Program-made: the position numbers and the translations under genes
Notes under the pieces: model-generated
Databases searched by the model: none
The model's input: only the letters and a program-made list of their open reading frames with translations
What the model was told of the DNA's origin: nothing
Shown here: in pieces, positions 10,781-22,303 of the stretch
Layout of the letters: every line of letters starts with the position of its first letter
Numbering within the stretch: the first letter of the stretch is position 1
NCBI GenBank assembly: GCA_905221605.1
Contig: CAJNDS010000560.1
Coordinates: 64,001 to 113,685, forward strand
Direction: 5' to 3'
DNA: 49,685 nt
Source of the DNA: Symbiodinium natans
Taxonomy: Eukaryota; Sar; Dinophyceae; Suessiales; Symbiodiniaceae

Positions 10781-12417
10781 GGCCATCTTGATGTAAGTTG
10801 GTCCCTGCATTTCTTCGGGACTCCGAGCCTAGATTCTGGGACCTTTGGGTTGGGCCTCCGGGTTTAGGGTTGAACGGCAATCCTCAAACCCAAAGCCCCG
10901 TACCTTAACGCCCACAAAAATGGCACACAAGCCCTAGGGGCCCTTGACCGTATAAGCAGAGCAATGGAAAAAACAGAGCCTCGGAGCCTCAACCACCCTC
11001 TCTCCCCAAGCCAGGAGCCGAAACCCTAAGCCGTATAGCCTGGAGAAAGCGCCCTCACTGCCCTGCAAGCGAGTGCGTGGGATTGCGTGCACCTCGACCT
11101 GAACCCGATGCCCTGACCCGCGCGGGCCCTGAACCCCACATCCTGAACCCAGAGCCGTACGCTCTCAAGCCTGTGGAGGTGTGCAGTGAGCAGCCGCTGC
11201 TGAGGGTGTCCTTCCGGCCTGCGGCAAGGGGGCGGCCCGGGACAGGGCTTTCATGGGCTTGGTCTACGCAGTCAAGCCCCAACCCCTAAACCTTAACCCT
11301 AAGCCCAAGACCCGCCGCAAACCCTTTTTCATGGCCCAATGTTGGGCATGACAGGCTCGGTGGCCTGTGCGCGGCGTGTCCCCACTAGCTTTTAGGGTTC
11401 AACATGTTCAACCCGTTCAGGCATGGACCATGGAATAACAGTCCCCTTCGAAAGGGGGTCCCCAAAGCGGATTCTTACTACAAGGGAGCCTACCAATGTA
11501 ATTGCATGCCACGTGGGGGAGTCAGATCCTAAACTAAACCCTGCCTACCGCCTAAAAACTCAACCCTCCTAAGTCCTTACGTCCGAAACCCTGAAGCCTT
11601 TAACCCTCAAACCGAGGTGCCTTAGGGTTTAGGGAAGTCCAGCCCTTCCCAACAGGTGAGTGGGTGCAACGCGCTGCCTTTTTTTTAAATCGCTTGGCAT
11701 TGGGCTTCTGGTAGCGGGGTGGTGCGGGCTTGGGCCCCGAAAGGCAGCGCCATTCCCAGCCCCAGACCATGGAGTGGATTTTAGTTCGGGCCTCTGGTCC
11801 TCCAAACGGCCCTCTAAACCCTCCAAGCCCTACACCCTCAACCCTCAACTCCCAAAGAAGTGGGGCCTTGTAAACCTTGAACCTTTCAGAACCTCCAGGA
11901 CCCAAGCAGCAGCAGCAGCAGCGCAGGAGTCCCTCCAAAGATGAAAGCCTCTTCCCACTACCGTCCTAGCCGTGCTAACTTGGGTTTCTCCGTAGACGTG
12001 TGCATGTCGTGTTTGGCATTTAGGGATATTCGGGGTGTAGCGTTTGCTATGCAGGACAATGCAGGACGTCGGTGCTGTACAAGCAGACGGACCTGCGGCA
12101 GCTTGACCACCTAGTAAGCCATGTCCACATACTATTGAATGCTCCAAGCCCCGGATGCGAAGATGTGACCCTGCAGAATGGCCAATATATGATATGATCC
12201 CCTGATAGTCTTGTATAGATAAATTGCAATATATTCAGCTCGGAGTTTTGCCATACCCACGGGCATTTTGGGTACCAAGGTAGCTTGACCCTCTGGGTAC
12301 GGATCAAGAAAACTGGACAATCTAGTTCTGAAAGCCCCAAACCCGAAGCCGGGGTTGAGGAATCCACAATCCTGTCCTGATGTGACAATCCTTAGACACT
12401 GCACCCTAGATCCGATA
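10781..12417. other. Non-genic stretch
   Basis: Mixed sequence with scattered AACCCTAA-like words, including a (CAG)5 run at 11908-11924. Several 60-110 codon frames exist on both strands, but none shows a domain or splice-consistent structure that I can support. Confidence 0.4.
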
Positions 12418-12567
12418 AGCCCTAAACCCTAAACCCTGCTCCCTAAACCCTACACCCTACACCCTACACCCTACACCCTAAACCCTAAACCCTAAACCCT
12501 AAACCCTAAACCCTAAACCCTAAACCCTAAACCCTAAACCCTAAACCCTAAACCCTAAACCCTAAGC
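12418..12567 (-). repeat. Interstitial telomeric tract (CCCTAAA/CCCTACA)n
   Basis: CCCTAAA units with a block of CCCTACA variants at 12450-12477, which shows local amplification of a variant unit. Confidence 0.95.
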
Positions 12568-12600
12568 CTCTCTTACCATATATATTTAAACCCTATACAC

Positions 12601-13115
12601 CTTCGTGGCTAAGGGTCATTTCTTCGTGGCTAAGGGTCATTTCTTCGTGGCTAAGGGTCATTTCTTCGTGGCTAAGGGTCATTTCTTCGTGGCTAAGGGC
12701 CATTTCTTCGCTAAGGGCCATTTCTTGGTCGCTAAGGGCCATTTCCTGGTCGCTAAGGGCCATTTCCTGGGTGCTAAGGGTCATTTCTTCGTGGCTAAGG
12801 GTCATTTCTTCGTGGCTAAGGGTCATTTCCTTCGTGGCTAAGGGTCATTTCCTTCGTGGCTAAGGGTCATTTCTTCGTGGCTAAGGGCCATTTCTTCGTG
12901 GCTAAGGGTCATTTCTTCGTGGCTAAGGGTCATTTCTTCGTGGCTAAGGGTCATTTCTTCGTGGCTAAGGGTCATTTCTTCGTGGCTAAGGTCATTTCTT
13001 CGTCTAAGGGTCCTTTCTTCGTGGCTAAGGGTCATTTCTTTCGTTGGCTAAGGGGTCTTTCCTTCGTGGCTAGGGCATATTCTTCGTGGCTAAGGTCATT
13101 TCCTCGTGCTTAAGT
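12601..13115 (+). repeat. 21-bp minisatellite (TTCGTGGCTAAGGGTCATTTC)n
   Basis: About 24 tandem units of 21 bp, with variants TTGGTCGCTAAGGGCC and a few indel-bearing units at the right end. Because 21 is divisible by 3, the array is open on both strands as a seven-residue repeat (Val-Ala-Lys-Gly-His-Phe-Phe or Met-Thr-Leu-Ser-His-Glu-Glu). Nothing else supports translation. Confidence 0.95.
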
Positions 13116-13124
13116 GGTCATATT

Positions 13125-13310
13125 TTCCCCCCCCCCCCCCCCTCCCCCCCCCCGCCTCCCCCCCCCCCCCCCCACCCCCCCGCCGTCCCCCCCCCCCCCC
13201 TTCCCCCCCCCCCCTCCCCCCCCCCCCCGCCTCCCCCCCCCTCCCCCCCCCTCCCCGTCCCTCACCCCTTCCCCCTACCCCCCGCCCCTCCCCTCCCCGG
13301 CTTTTTCTGG
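13125..13310. repeat. C-rich tract
   Basis: Long C runs interrupted by T, A or G, like those at 5028 and 34425. Run lengths are uncertain. Confidence 0.9.
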
Positions 13311-13338
13311 CGGGTGGGTAGGATGGTCCATGACAGAG

Positions 13339-13404
13339 TGAGGTTGGAGGACAGGGCTCGCTGATGAAAAATGAGGTTGGAGGACAGGGCTCGCTGATGA
13401 AAAA
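13339..13404 (+). repeat. Two-copy 33-bp tandem repeat
   Basis: TGAGGTTGGAGGACAGGGCT followed by CGCTGATGAAAAA occurs twice in direct succession. The CTGATGA word recalls a hammerhead core, but the matching GAAAC strand is missing. Confidence 0.85.
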
Positions 13405-13511
13405 ATGTAAACTCTTTATTTCTGAATGTTTTGGGATTCTCTGGGTGGGTGGGTGTTATATCCAAGCCGTAAATATAACACTACCATAAAAATGCTCGAT
13501 CCGGAGCTGCT

Positions 13512-13866
13512 GAACCCTAAACCCTAAACCCTAAACCCTAAACCCTAAACCCTAAACCCTAAACCCTAAACCCTAAACCCTAAACCCTAAACCCTAACAA
13601 ACCTAACCTAACCCTAAACCCTAAAACCCCTAAACCCTAACCCTACCCTAAACCCTAACCCTAACCCTAAAACCCCTAAACCCCTAACCACCCTAACCCT
13701 AAACCCTAAACCCTAAACCCTAAAAAACCCTAAACCCTAAACTCCTAAACCCTAAACCCTAAACCCTAACCCTAAACCCGAAACCCTAAACCCAACCTAA
13801 CCCGAAACCCTAACCCTAAACCTAAACCCTAAACCCCTAACCCTAACCCTAAACACCCTAAACCAA
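13512..13866 (-). repeat. Interstitial telomeric tract, indel-rich in its right half
   Basis: Regular CCCTAAA to about 13588, then CCCTAA, CCCCTAAA, AAAACCC and other length variants up to 13866. The dense single-base indels look more like uncorrected sequencing error than biological drift (see the duplicated minisatellite that follows). Confidence 0.85.
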
Positions 13867-13904
13867 CCTCCTTACCAATATCATTTAAAACAACCCTATA
13901 CCCT

Positions 13905-14342
13905 TCGTGTCTAGTCCTTTCCTTTCTCGGTGGCTAAGGGGTCATTTCTTTCGTGGCTAAGGCATTTCTTCGTGCTAGGGTCCTTTCTTCGTGCTAAGGG
14001 TCCATTTCTTCGTGGCTAAGGGGCCAGTATTCTTCGCCTAAGGGCCATTTCTTGGGTCGGCTAGGTCCATTTTCCTGGTCGCTAAGGGCCATTTCCTGGG
14101 TGCTAAGGGTCATTTCTTCGTGGCTAAGGGTCATTTCTTCGTGGCTAAGGGTCATTTCCTTCGTGGCTAAGGGTCATTTCCTTCGTGGCTAAGGGTCATT
14201 TCTTCGTGGCTAAGGGCCATTTCTTCGTGGCTAAGGGTCATTTCTTCGTGGCTAAGGGTCATTTCTTCGTGGCTAAGGGTCATTTCTTCGTGGCTAAGGG
14301 TCATTTCTTCGTGGCTAAGGGTCATTTCTTCGTGGCTAAGGG
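13905..14342 (+). repeat. Second copy of the 21-bp minisatellite, ending at a gap
   Basis: From 13905 to about 14090 the units are riddled with indels. From about 14091 to 14342 they match 12761 onward essentially base for base, including the order of variant units. The flank before it also repeats a degraded form of the flank before the first array (CTTACCATATATATTTAAA versus CTTACCAATATCATTTAAA). Confidence 0.9.
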
Positions 14343-14442
14343 NNNNNNNNNNNNNNNNNNNNNNNNNNNNNNNNNNNNNNNNNNNNNNNNNNNNNNNNNN
14401 NNNNNNNNNNNNNNNNNNNNNNNNNNNNNNNNNNNNNNNNNN
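14343..14442. other. Assembly gap (100 N)
   Basis: Exactly 100 N bases, the usual placeholder for a gap of unknown size. It interrupts the minisatellite on the left and resumes in CCCTAAA repeats on the right. Confidence 0.99.
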
Positions 14443-14577
14443 TACCCTAAACCTAACCCTAAACCCTAAACCCTAAACCCTAAACCCTAAACCCTAAACC
14501 CTAAACCCTAAACCCTAAACCCTAAACCCTAAACCCTAAACCCTAAACCCTAAACCCTAAACCCTAAACCCTAAACT
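14443..14577 (-). repeat. Telomeric tract bounding duplicated unit 1
   Basis: CCCTAAA repeats that run directly into the GC hairpin at 14578. The same junction (CCCTAAACTCAGGCG) occurs at 21700-21711, which defines the left border of the duplicated unit. Confidence 0.95.
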
Positions 14578-14630
14578 CAGGCGTGGCTGGTGGGGGGGCT
14601 TCGCCCCGCCCCCACCAGCCGAACCGCCTG
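14578..14630. repeat. GC-rich hairpin at unit border, copy 1
   Basis: Nested inverted repeat: outer arms CAGGCG and CGCCTG, then GGCTGGTGGGGG paired with CCCCCACCAGCC, and an inner GGGGC-TTCG-CCCC. The stem is over 20 bp with a TTCG tetraloop and sits exactly where telomere repeats give way to subtelomeric sequence. Confidence 0.9.
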
Positions 14631-15174
14631 ACGTCTGTCTGTTTAGGGCATCGCACATACAGAGCACTTGCCATGTGGCAAAACACTGTCGCACTGTAAC
14701 GACTCAGCCGTGCCACCGCTAAGCATAGGGGCAGCTCGGCCAGTACTGGCTTATAAAGTTAAATACCCTAAACCCTATGCTCACCCCTCAATTTTCTAAA
14801 TCCTATTCGCTAAATCATATTCCTAAATCATATACGTATATGATTTAGCGCCTAAACCATATACGTATACCATATACGTATATGATTTAGGAATATGATT
14901 TAGCGAATATGATTTAGGAATATGATTTAGGAATATGATTTAGAGCTAAATCCTACATGAATAGGGTTTAGGAATATGCGAATATGATTTAGGAATATGA
15001 TTTAGCGAATATGATGTAGGAATATGATTTAGGAATATGACTATGATTTTGAGCTAAATCCTAAATGAATAAGGTTTAGGAATATGCGAATATGATTTAG
15101 GAATATGATTTAGAGCTAAATCCTAAATGAATAGGGTTTAGGAATATGCGAATATGATTTAGGAATATGATTTA

Positions 15175-17960
15175 GGCGTCCATGGGGGGCACCCCAGGAT
15201 GTGGCGAAAAGGAGTCGATTCGTAAGATATTTTAGTACAGAATTCATATGGCGGAAACGACCCCATCATTTTTCAGTTTTGGGGCTTTAAATAATATTCC
15301 TAAATCATATTCCTAAATCATATACGTATGTGATTTAGCGCCTAAACCGTGTACGTGTATGATTTAGGAATATGATTTAGCGAATACGATTTAGGAATAT
15401 GATTTAGGAATACGATTCACGCCTAAATCCTCAACGAATAGGGTTTAGGAATACGCGAATATGATTTAGGAATATGATTTAGGCGTCCATGGGGGGCACC
15501 CCAGGATGTGGCGAAAAGGAGTCGATTCGTAAGATATTTTAGTACAGAATTCATATGGCGGAAACGACCCCATCATTTTTCAGTTTTGGGGCTCTAAATC
15601 ATATTCCTAAATCATATTCCTAAATCATATACGTATGTGATTTAGCGCCTAAACCGTGTACGTATATGATTTAGGAATATGATTTAGCGAATACGATTTA
15701 GGAATATGATTTAGGAATATGATTTAGGCGTCCATGGGGGGCACCCCAGGATGTGGCGAAAAGGAGTCGATTCGTAAGATATTTTAGTACAGAATTCGTA
15801 TGGCGGAAACGACCCCATCATTTTTCAGTTTTGCGGCTCTAAATCATATTCCTAAATCATATTCCTAAATCATATACGTATATGATTTAGCGCCTAAACC
15901 GTGTACGTATATGATTTAGGAATATGATTTAGCGAATACGATTTAGGAATATGATTTAGGAATACGATTCACGGCTAAATCCTCAACGAATAGGGTTTAG
16001 GAATACGCGAATATGATTTAGGAATATGATTTAGGCGTCCATGGGGGGCACCCCAGGATGTGGCGAACAGGAGTCGATTCATAAGATATTTTAGTACAGG
16101 ATTCATATGGCGGAAATGACCCCATCATTTTTCAATTTTGGGGCTCTAAATCATATTCCTAAATCATATTCATAAATCATATACGTATATGATTTAGCGC
16201 CTAAACTGTATACGTATATGATTTAGGAATATGATTTAGCGAATACGATTTAGGAAATGATTTAGGCGTCCATGGGGGGCACCCACAGGATGTGGCGAAA
16301 AGGAGTCGATTCGTAAGATATTTTAGTACAGAATTCATATGGCGGAAATGACCCCCTCATTTTTCAGTTTTGGGGCTCTAAATGATATTCCTAAATCATA
16401 TTTCTAAATCATATACGTATATGATTTAGCGCCTAAACCGTGTACGTATATGATTTAGGAATATGATTTAGCGAATACGATTTAGGAATATGATTTAGGA
16501 ATACGATTCACGGCTAAATCCTCAACGGATAGGGTTTAGGAATACGCGAATATGATTTAGGAATATGATTTAGGCGTCCATGGGGGGCACCCCAGGATGT
16601 GGCGAACAGGAGTCGATTCATAAGATATTTTAGTACAGGATTCATATGGCGGAAATGACCCCATCATTTTTCAATTTTGGGGCTCTAAATCATATTCCTA
16701 AATCATATTCATAAATCATATACGTATATGATTTAGCGCCTAAACTGTATACGTATATGATTTAGGAATATGATTTAGCGAATACGATTTAGGAAATGAT
16801 TTAGGCGTCCATGGGGGGCACCCACAGGATGTGGCGAAAAGGAGTCGATTCGTAAGATATTTTAGTACAGAATTCATATGGCGGAAATGACCCCCTCATT
16901 TTTCAGTTTTGGGGCTCTAAATGATATTCCTAAATCATATTTCTAAATCATATACATGTATGATTTAGCGCCTAAACCGTATACGTATATGATTCAGGAA
17001 TATGATTTAGCGAATACGATTTAGGAAATGATTTAGGCGTCCATGGGGGGCACCCACAGGATGTGGCGAAAAGGAGTCGATTCGTAAGATATTTTAGTAC
17101 AGAATTCATATGGCGGAAATGACCCCCTCATTTTTCAGTTTTGGGGCTCTAAATCATATTCCTAAATCATATTCCTAAATCATATACGTATATGATTTAG
17201 CGCCTAAACCGTATACGTATATGATTCAGGAATATGATTTAGCGAATACGATTTCGGAATATGATTTAGGCGTTCATGGGGGGCACCCCAGGATGTGGCG
17301 GAAAGGAGTCGATTCATAAGATATTTTAGTACAGAATTCATATGGCGGAAATGACCCCATCATTTTTCAGTTTCGGGGCTCTAAATCATATTCCTAAATC
17401 ATATTTCTAAATCATATACGTATATGATTTAGCGCCTAAACTGTATACGTATATGATTTAGGAATATGATTTAGCGAATACGATTTAGGAAATGATTTAG
17501 GCGTCCATGGGGGGCACCCACAGGATGTGGCGAAAAGGAGTCGATTCGTAAGATATTTTAGTACAGAATTCATATGGCGGAAACGACCCTCTCATTTTTC
17601 AGTTTTGGGGCTCTAAATCATATTTCTAAATCATATACGTATATGATTTAGCGCCTAAACCGTATACGTATATGATTTAGGAATATGATTTAGCGAATAC
17701 GATTTAGGAATATGATTTAGGCGTCCATGGGGGGCACCCCAGGATGTGGCGAAAAGGAGTCGATTCGTAAGATATTTTAGTACAGAATTCATATGGCGGA
17801 AATGACCCCCTCATTTTTCAGTTTTGGGGCTCTAAATCATATTCCTAAATCATATTCGTGTATTCCTAAACCCTATTCGTTTAGGATTTAGCCGTGAATC
17901 GTATTCCTAAATCATATCCCTAAATCGTATTCGCTAAATCATATTCCTAAATCATCCCAC
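15175..17960 (+). repeat. Palindrome-bearing satellite array, copy 1 (11 monomers)
   Basis: GGCGTCCATGGGGGGCACC marks eleven monomers starting near 15175, 15482, 15727, 16034, 16265, 16573, 16804, 17036, 17269, 17500 and 17720. Spacings are about 231 or 308 bp. The long form carries an extra ~76-bp block containing GATTCACGGCTAAATCCTC. Each monomer contains the perfect palindrome AAATCATATAC/GTATATGATTT and many CCTAAAT/ATTTAGG words resembling telomere variants. Adjacent monomers are nearly identical, so the array has been homogenised. Confidence 0.93.
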
Positions 17961-20640
17961 AATCGAATATCTAAATCAACTACCGATGCGGGTTTTCATT
18001 AGGAATTTTAAACAATAAACAGTTTGCTGAAAAGTGAAAGGCTGAAGCAACGTGATTTTCTCACTGTCTGCAGCGCAGCACGGAAACGACCTAAATCTTA
18101 GGGTGGCAAAACCAACATATAGTTGAGCCGCAGAGCCAGGCATCTCTTCGTTTGTTGCAAGCAACTGGGTAGAATATCGGAATACTCATTTTACCTGCAA
18201 TGAGTAAACACTCATACACGTATATCATTTATGACTGAATCATAGTCGCTCAACTGCATTCGCAGAACCATTGTCACTAAACCGTATTCGCTTAACAATT
18301 TTGTCTCAAGCATAAGCTTAATTCCGATTCGCTAATATTCCTATTCGCTAAGTCCTATTCGCTAAACTGTATTTGCTAATTCCCATTTGCTAATTCCTAT
18401 TCGCTAAATCCTATTCGCTAATTCCTATTCGCTAATTCCTATTCGCTAATTCTTTAGGAATTCGGCCGGAAAGTGGTCGATTCGTAGGATGTTTTAGTAC
18501 AGAATTCATATGGCGGAAATCTTAAATGAGAAAATGCTCATATACATATATCATTCATGATTGAACCAGAATCGTGAAGTTGCAGTCGCGGAACCATAGT
18601 CATTGCTCCGTGCTCGCTTATGTCTCAAACAGAAGCCGAATAATTCGATAAATCGTATTCCTGAGCCATACTCACTCAACCATATTCGTGAGAGCGTCTC
18701 ATTATCTGATTTCAGGCCGAAAAATAGAAAGGCTCGCGCAGCAAGTTACCGACCTAAAACCTAGGCAGGCCTCAATTTTCTAAATCATATACGTGTGTGA
18801 TGTATTGCTAACTCATATTCCTAAGCCATTTACGTATATGACTTCGCAAATATTGTATATCGCACGAACATATAGTGTAAGAATAAGATTTAACGCAAAT
18901 CGCATATGAACACGCTTTTGTCCGACAGCGCAGCGAAGAAGTAACCTTCAACCTAAAGCGATGGCCAATGCCTCAAAGGATTATAATCTCAACCAACTGC
19001 CGATGCGTTTTTTTTTCGGAAGCTTCTTCACCTTTGCAAAAGTAGACCGGCTAGCGCAGCCAGGTACCGACCTAAAACCTAGGCGCCCCTCAATTTTGGA
19101 AACCATATACGCTAAATCATATACGTATATGATTAAGTGTTGATTAGTATTCCGAAGCCACCCGCGTAGCTGATTTGGCAAACATTGTTTAGCGAACATC
19201 GTTCAATAATATGATGTATCGCTAAATCACCCACATACATACATACATGGTTTTGTCCGACAGCGCAGCGAGGAAGCAACCTTCGACCTAAGTTGACGGC
19301 CCAACGCCCACAATCGAATATCTAAATCAACTACCGATGCGGGTTTTCATTAGGAATCTTAAACAATAAACAATTTGCTGAAAAGTGAAAGGCTGAAGCA
19401 ACGTGATTTTCTCACTGTCTGCAGCGCAGCGCGGAAACGACCTAAATCTTAGGGTGGCTAAACCAACATATAGTTGAGCCGCAGAGCCAGGCATCTCTTC
19501 GTTTGTTGCAAGCAACTGGGTAGAATATCGGAATACTCATTTTACCTGCAATGAGCAAACACTCATATACGTATATCATTTATGACTGAATCATAGTCGC
19601 TCAACTGCATTCGCAGAACCATTGTCACTAAACCGTATTCGCTTAACAATTTTGTCTCAAGCATAAGCTGAACACTTCGACAAATCGTCCTGAGCCATAC
19701 TCGCTTAACCGTATCCGTGAAAGCATCTCATTATCTGATTTCGGGCTGAAAAATAGAAAGGCTGGCGCAGCGAGGTACCGACCTAAAACCTAGGCAGGCC
19801 TCAGTTTCCTAAACCATATACACTAAATCATATACGTATGTGACGTACACTCTACCCGAGAAATTGAACATGGGCTTGGCGTTTGGAGGAGAACGAGAAA
19901 GAGACAAAGAGTAAGAAAGAAGACAAAAGAATAAATAGAAACAACAAGTAGAGAGAGCTACAAAGAGAAAATGCCTCGATCAAATATTTAAATACATTAC
20001 CGATACGATTTTATTCTTAATTCACAGAATAGAAAGGGCTAGCGCAGCCAGGTACTGACCTAAAACCTAAACGCTGGCCAGTTTTTGAAACCATATACAC
20101 TACATCGTACACGTAGGTGAGTTAGCGTTACATTAGATTTCGAAGCCATTTACATGCATGACTTCGCAAATATTGTTTAGCGAAGATGGTCTAGGAATTT
20201 TACGCTACATGACGACTTCACATGATTTCGTCCGCCAACGCAGCGAGGAAGCAACCTAAACCCAAAAGCGATGGCCCAAGCAATGCTCCCGGAATAGAAA
20301 GGCTAGCGCAGCCAGGTACTGACCTAAAACCTAAACACTGGTCAGCTTTTGAAACCATATATACACTACATCGTATACGTAGGTGATTTAGCGTTAAACT
20401 TTATTGCGGAGCCATCTGCAAATATTGTTTAGCGAAGATGGTCTAGGAATATGTTTTAATGATAAATCACCTACTGACATGGTTTCGTCCGAGCAAATAT
20501 ATTATTAAATTTGCTTTACGAGTTTACAAATTTTCATGAAACTAGCCCTCGATGAGAACCATGAACCATGTCTAATTATTATAGGAACCTTCTCCAACTT
20601 AGAAAACAAAGACAAGCATCTAGGCACAAGGTCGTAACGC
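17961..20640 (+). repeat. Zone of old dispersed tandem monomers, copy 1
   Basis: The phrase GAAAGGCTAGCGCAGCCAGG, followed by TACCGACCTAAAACC, recurs with changes near 18728, 19044, 19756, 20037 and 20293. GTCCGACAGCGCAGCGAGGA recurs near 18920 and 19256, with a related word near 20230. Spacing of about 250-350 bp suggests an ancient tandem array. A (TATTCGCTAATTCC)n run lies at about 18340-18455. No genes. Confidence 0.75.
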
Positions 20641-21510
20641 TCAATCTACGTAAATGTGAAAGGCTCAATCAACGTAATTTAAAACAGTGTCTGTAGCGCA
20701 ACGATTTTTACCTCAATCGAATATCTATCTAAATCAACGTAGTAAAACCTAGCGTGTCTTCATTTATTGCAAATATTTGGATAGAAAACCGCAAGATTCA
20801 ATTTGCCTTCTTTGTGAACAGACCCATAACTATGAACAAGTTCAAGTATTTTTTTCTCAATATTATTCTGGTCGCTCACACTCTACCCAAAGAATTAAAC
20901 ATGGGTTTGGCATGAGAAGAGGAAAAGATAAAGAAACAAGACAAAACAACAATTAGAAACAATAAAACAAGAGAGCTAAAAAATATAGAAGAAGGAAAAC
21001 CAAGACAGTTTCCTAAAAAAGAGTTTAGGAAACCAAACCCTAAAGGGCGGAGCTGGTTGAGGGTGGGAGCCGCCCTTTATGGGCGCGGGTGGCAACGAAA
21101 TTTAAAACAGTGTCTGCAGCGCAACGATTTTTACCTCAATCGAATATCTATCTAAATCAACATAGTAAAACCTAGCGTGTCTTCATTTATTGCAAGTATT
21201 TGGATAGAAAACCGCAAGATTCAATTTGCCTTCTTTGTGAACAGACCCATAACTATGAACAAGTTCAAGTATTTTTTTTTTCCAATATTATTCTGGTCGC
21301 TCACACTCTACCCAAAGAATTAAACATGGGTTTGGCACGAGAAGAGGAAAAGATGAAGAAACAAGACAAAACAACAATTAGAAACAATAAAAATGAGAGC
21401 TAAAAAATATAGAAGAAGGAAAACCAAGACAGTTTCCTAAAAAAGAGTTTAGGAAACTAAACCCTAAAAGGCGGAGCTGGTTAAGGGTGGGAGCCGCCCT
21501 TTATGGGCGC
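20641..21510 (+). repeat. Duplicated ~420-bp module, copy 1
   Basis: The stretch starting AATTTAAAACAGTGTCTG at about 20669 is repeated from about 21089. Both ends carry GGCGGAGCTGGTT and an inverted repeat AAAGGGCGG/CCGCCCTTT. An open frame at 21200-21403 (67 codons) recurs in unit 2 but lies in AT-rich sequence without a domain, so I do not call it a gene. Confidence 0.8.
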
Positions 21511-21646
21511 GGGTGGGCAAAGGAAAATGGCGCGGCCGACACAAGGCCCCATTCTCAAGAGCTCTCACGTGTATTCCGAGGCCGAAACAATTCGTATCGA
21601 AATTGCATGCCCAGGCGGCGAAAAAACTATTGCTGTCCCTCTCGCA

Positions 21647-21706
21647 AACCCTAAACCCTAAACCCTAAACCCTAAACCCTAAACCCTAAACCCTAAACCC
21701 TAAACT
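21647..21706 (-). repeat. Telomeric tract between the two duplicated units
   Basis: About eight CCCTAAA units join the right end of unit 1 (CCCTCTCGCAAACC) to the left hairpin of unit 2. Its shortness suggests an internal recombination junction, not a former chromosome end with a full-length telomere. Confidence 0.95.
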
Positions 21707-21759
21707 CAGGCGTGGCTGGTGGGGGGGCTTCGCCCCGCCCCCACCAGCCGAACCGCCTG
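21707..21759. repeat. GC-rich hairpin at unit border, copy 2
   Basis: Same hairpin as at 14578-14630, preserved without change. Confidence 0.9.
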
Positions 21760-22303
21760 ACGTCTGTCTGTTTAGGGCATCGCACATACAGAGCACTTGC
21801 CATGTGGCAAAACACTGTCGCACTGTAACGACTCAGCCGTGCCACCGCTAAGCATAGGGGCAGCTCGGCCAGTACTGGCTTATAAAGTTAAATACCCTAA
21901 ACCCTATGCTCACCCCTCAATTTTCTAAATCCTATTCGCTAAATCATATTCCTAAATCATATACGTATATGATTTAGCGCCTAAACCATATACGTATATG
22001 ATTTAGGAATATGATTTAGGAATATGATTTAGCGAATATGATTTAGGAATATGATTTAGGAATATGATTTAGAGCTAAATCCTAAATGAATAGGGTTTAG
22101 GAATATGCGAATATGATTTAGGAATATGATTTAGCGAATATGATTTAGGAATATGATTTAGGAATATGACTATGATTTAGAGCTAAATCCTAAATGAATA
22201 AGGTTTAGGAATATGCGAATATGATTTAGGAATATGATTTAGAGCTAAATCCTAAATGAATAGGGTTTAGGAATATGCGAATATGATTTAGGAATATGAT
22301 TTA

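Larger units (their letters stand above)
14578..21646 (+). repeat. Subtelomeric unit, copy 1 (~7.07 kb)
   Basis: This segment recurs as 21707-28223 in the same orientation with only sparse substitutions. The offset is 7129 bp at the left end and 6578 bp from the end of the monomer array rightward; the difference is about two array monomers. Both copies are bounded by CCCTAAA tracts. From left to right it contains the GC hairpin, the GATTTAGG/palindrome array, a degraded dispersed-repeat zone and a duplicated AT-rich 420-bp module. No reading frame longer than about 80 codons exists, so it is structural subtelomeric DNA. Confidence 0.93.

Noticed and set aside
12601-13113. Open frames through the 21-bp minisatellite (heptad proteins on both strands)
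   Set aside because: The period is a multiple of three, so all units stay open by construction; there is no unique coding sequence attached.
13339-13404. CTGATGA words as a hammerhead ribozyme
   Set aside because: No GAAAC strand or flanking stems at workable distance. I also found no complete hammerhead core near the 35.6-49.7 kb cluster, though I could only search by eye.
17976-18164. Repeated 60-83 codon frames in the 7-kb units (also 18961, 19327, 21200, 24555, 25539, 25905, 27778)
   Set aside because: They recur only because the unit is duplicated; they are short, lie in repeat monomers and differ by frame-changing indels (for example at 18152 versus 24728).
18291-18312. ATTTTGTCTCAAG, similar to the end of the dinoflagellate spliced leader
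   Set aside because: The upstream half matches poorly and the word sits inside a repeated satellite zone, so it is probably chance. It does not prove a dinoflagellate.
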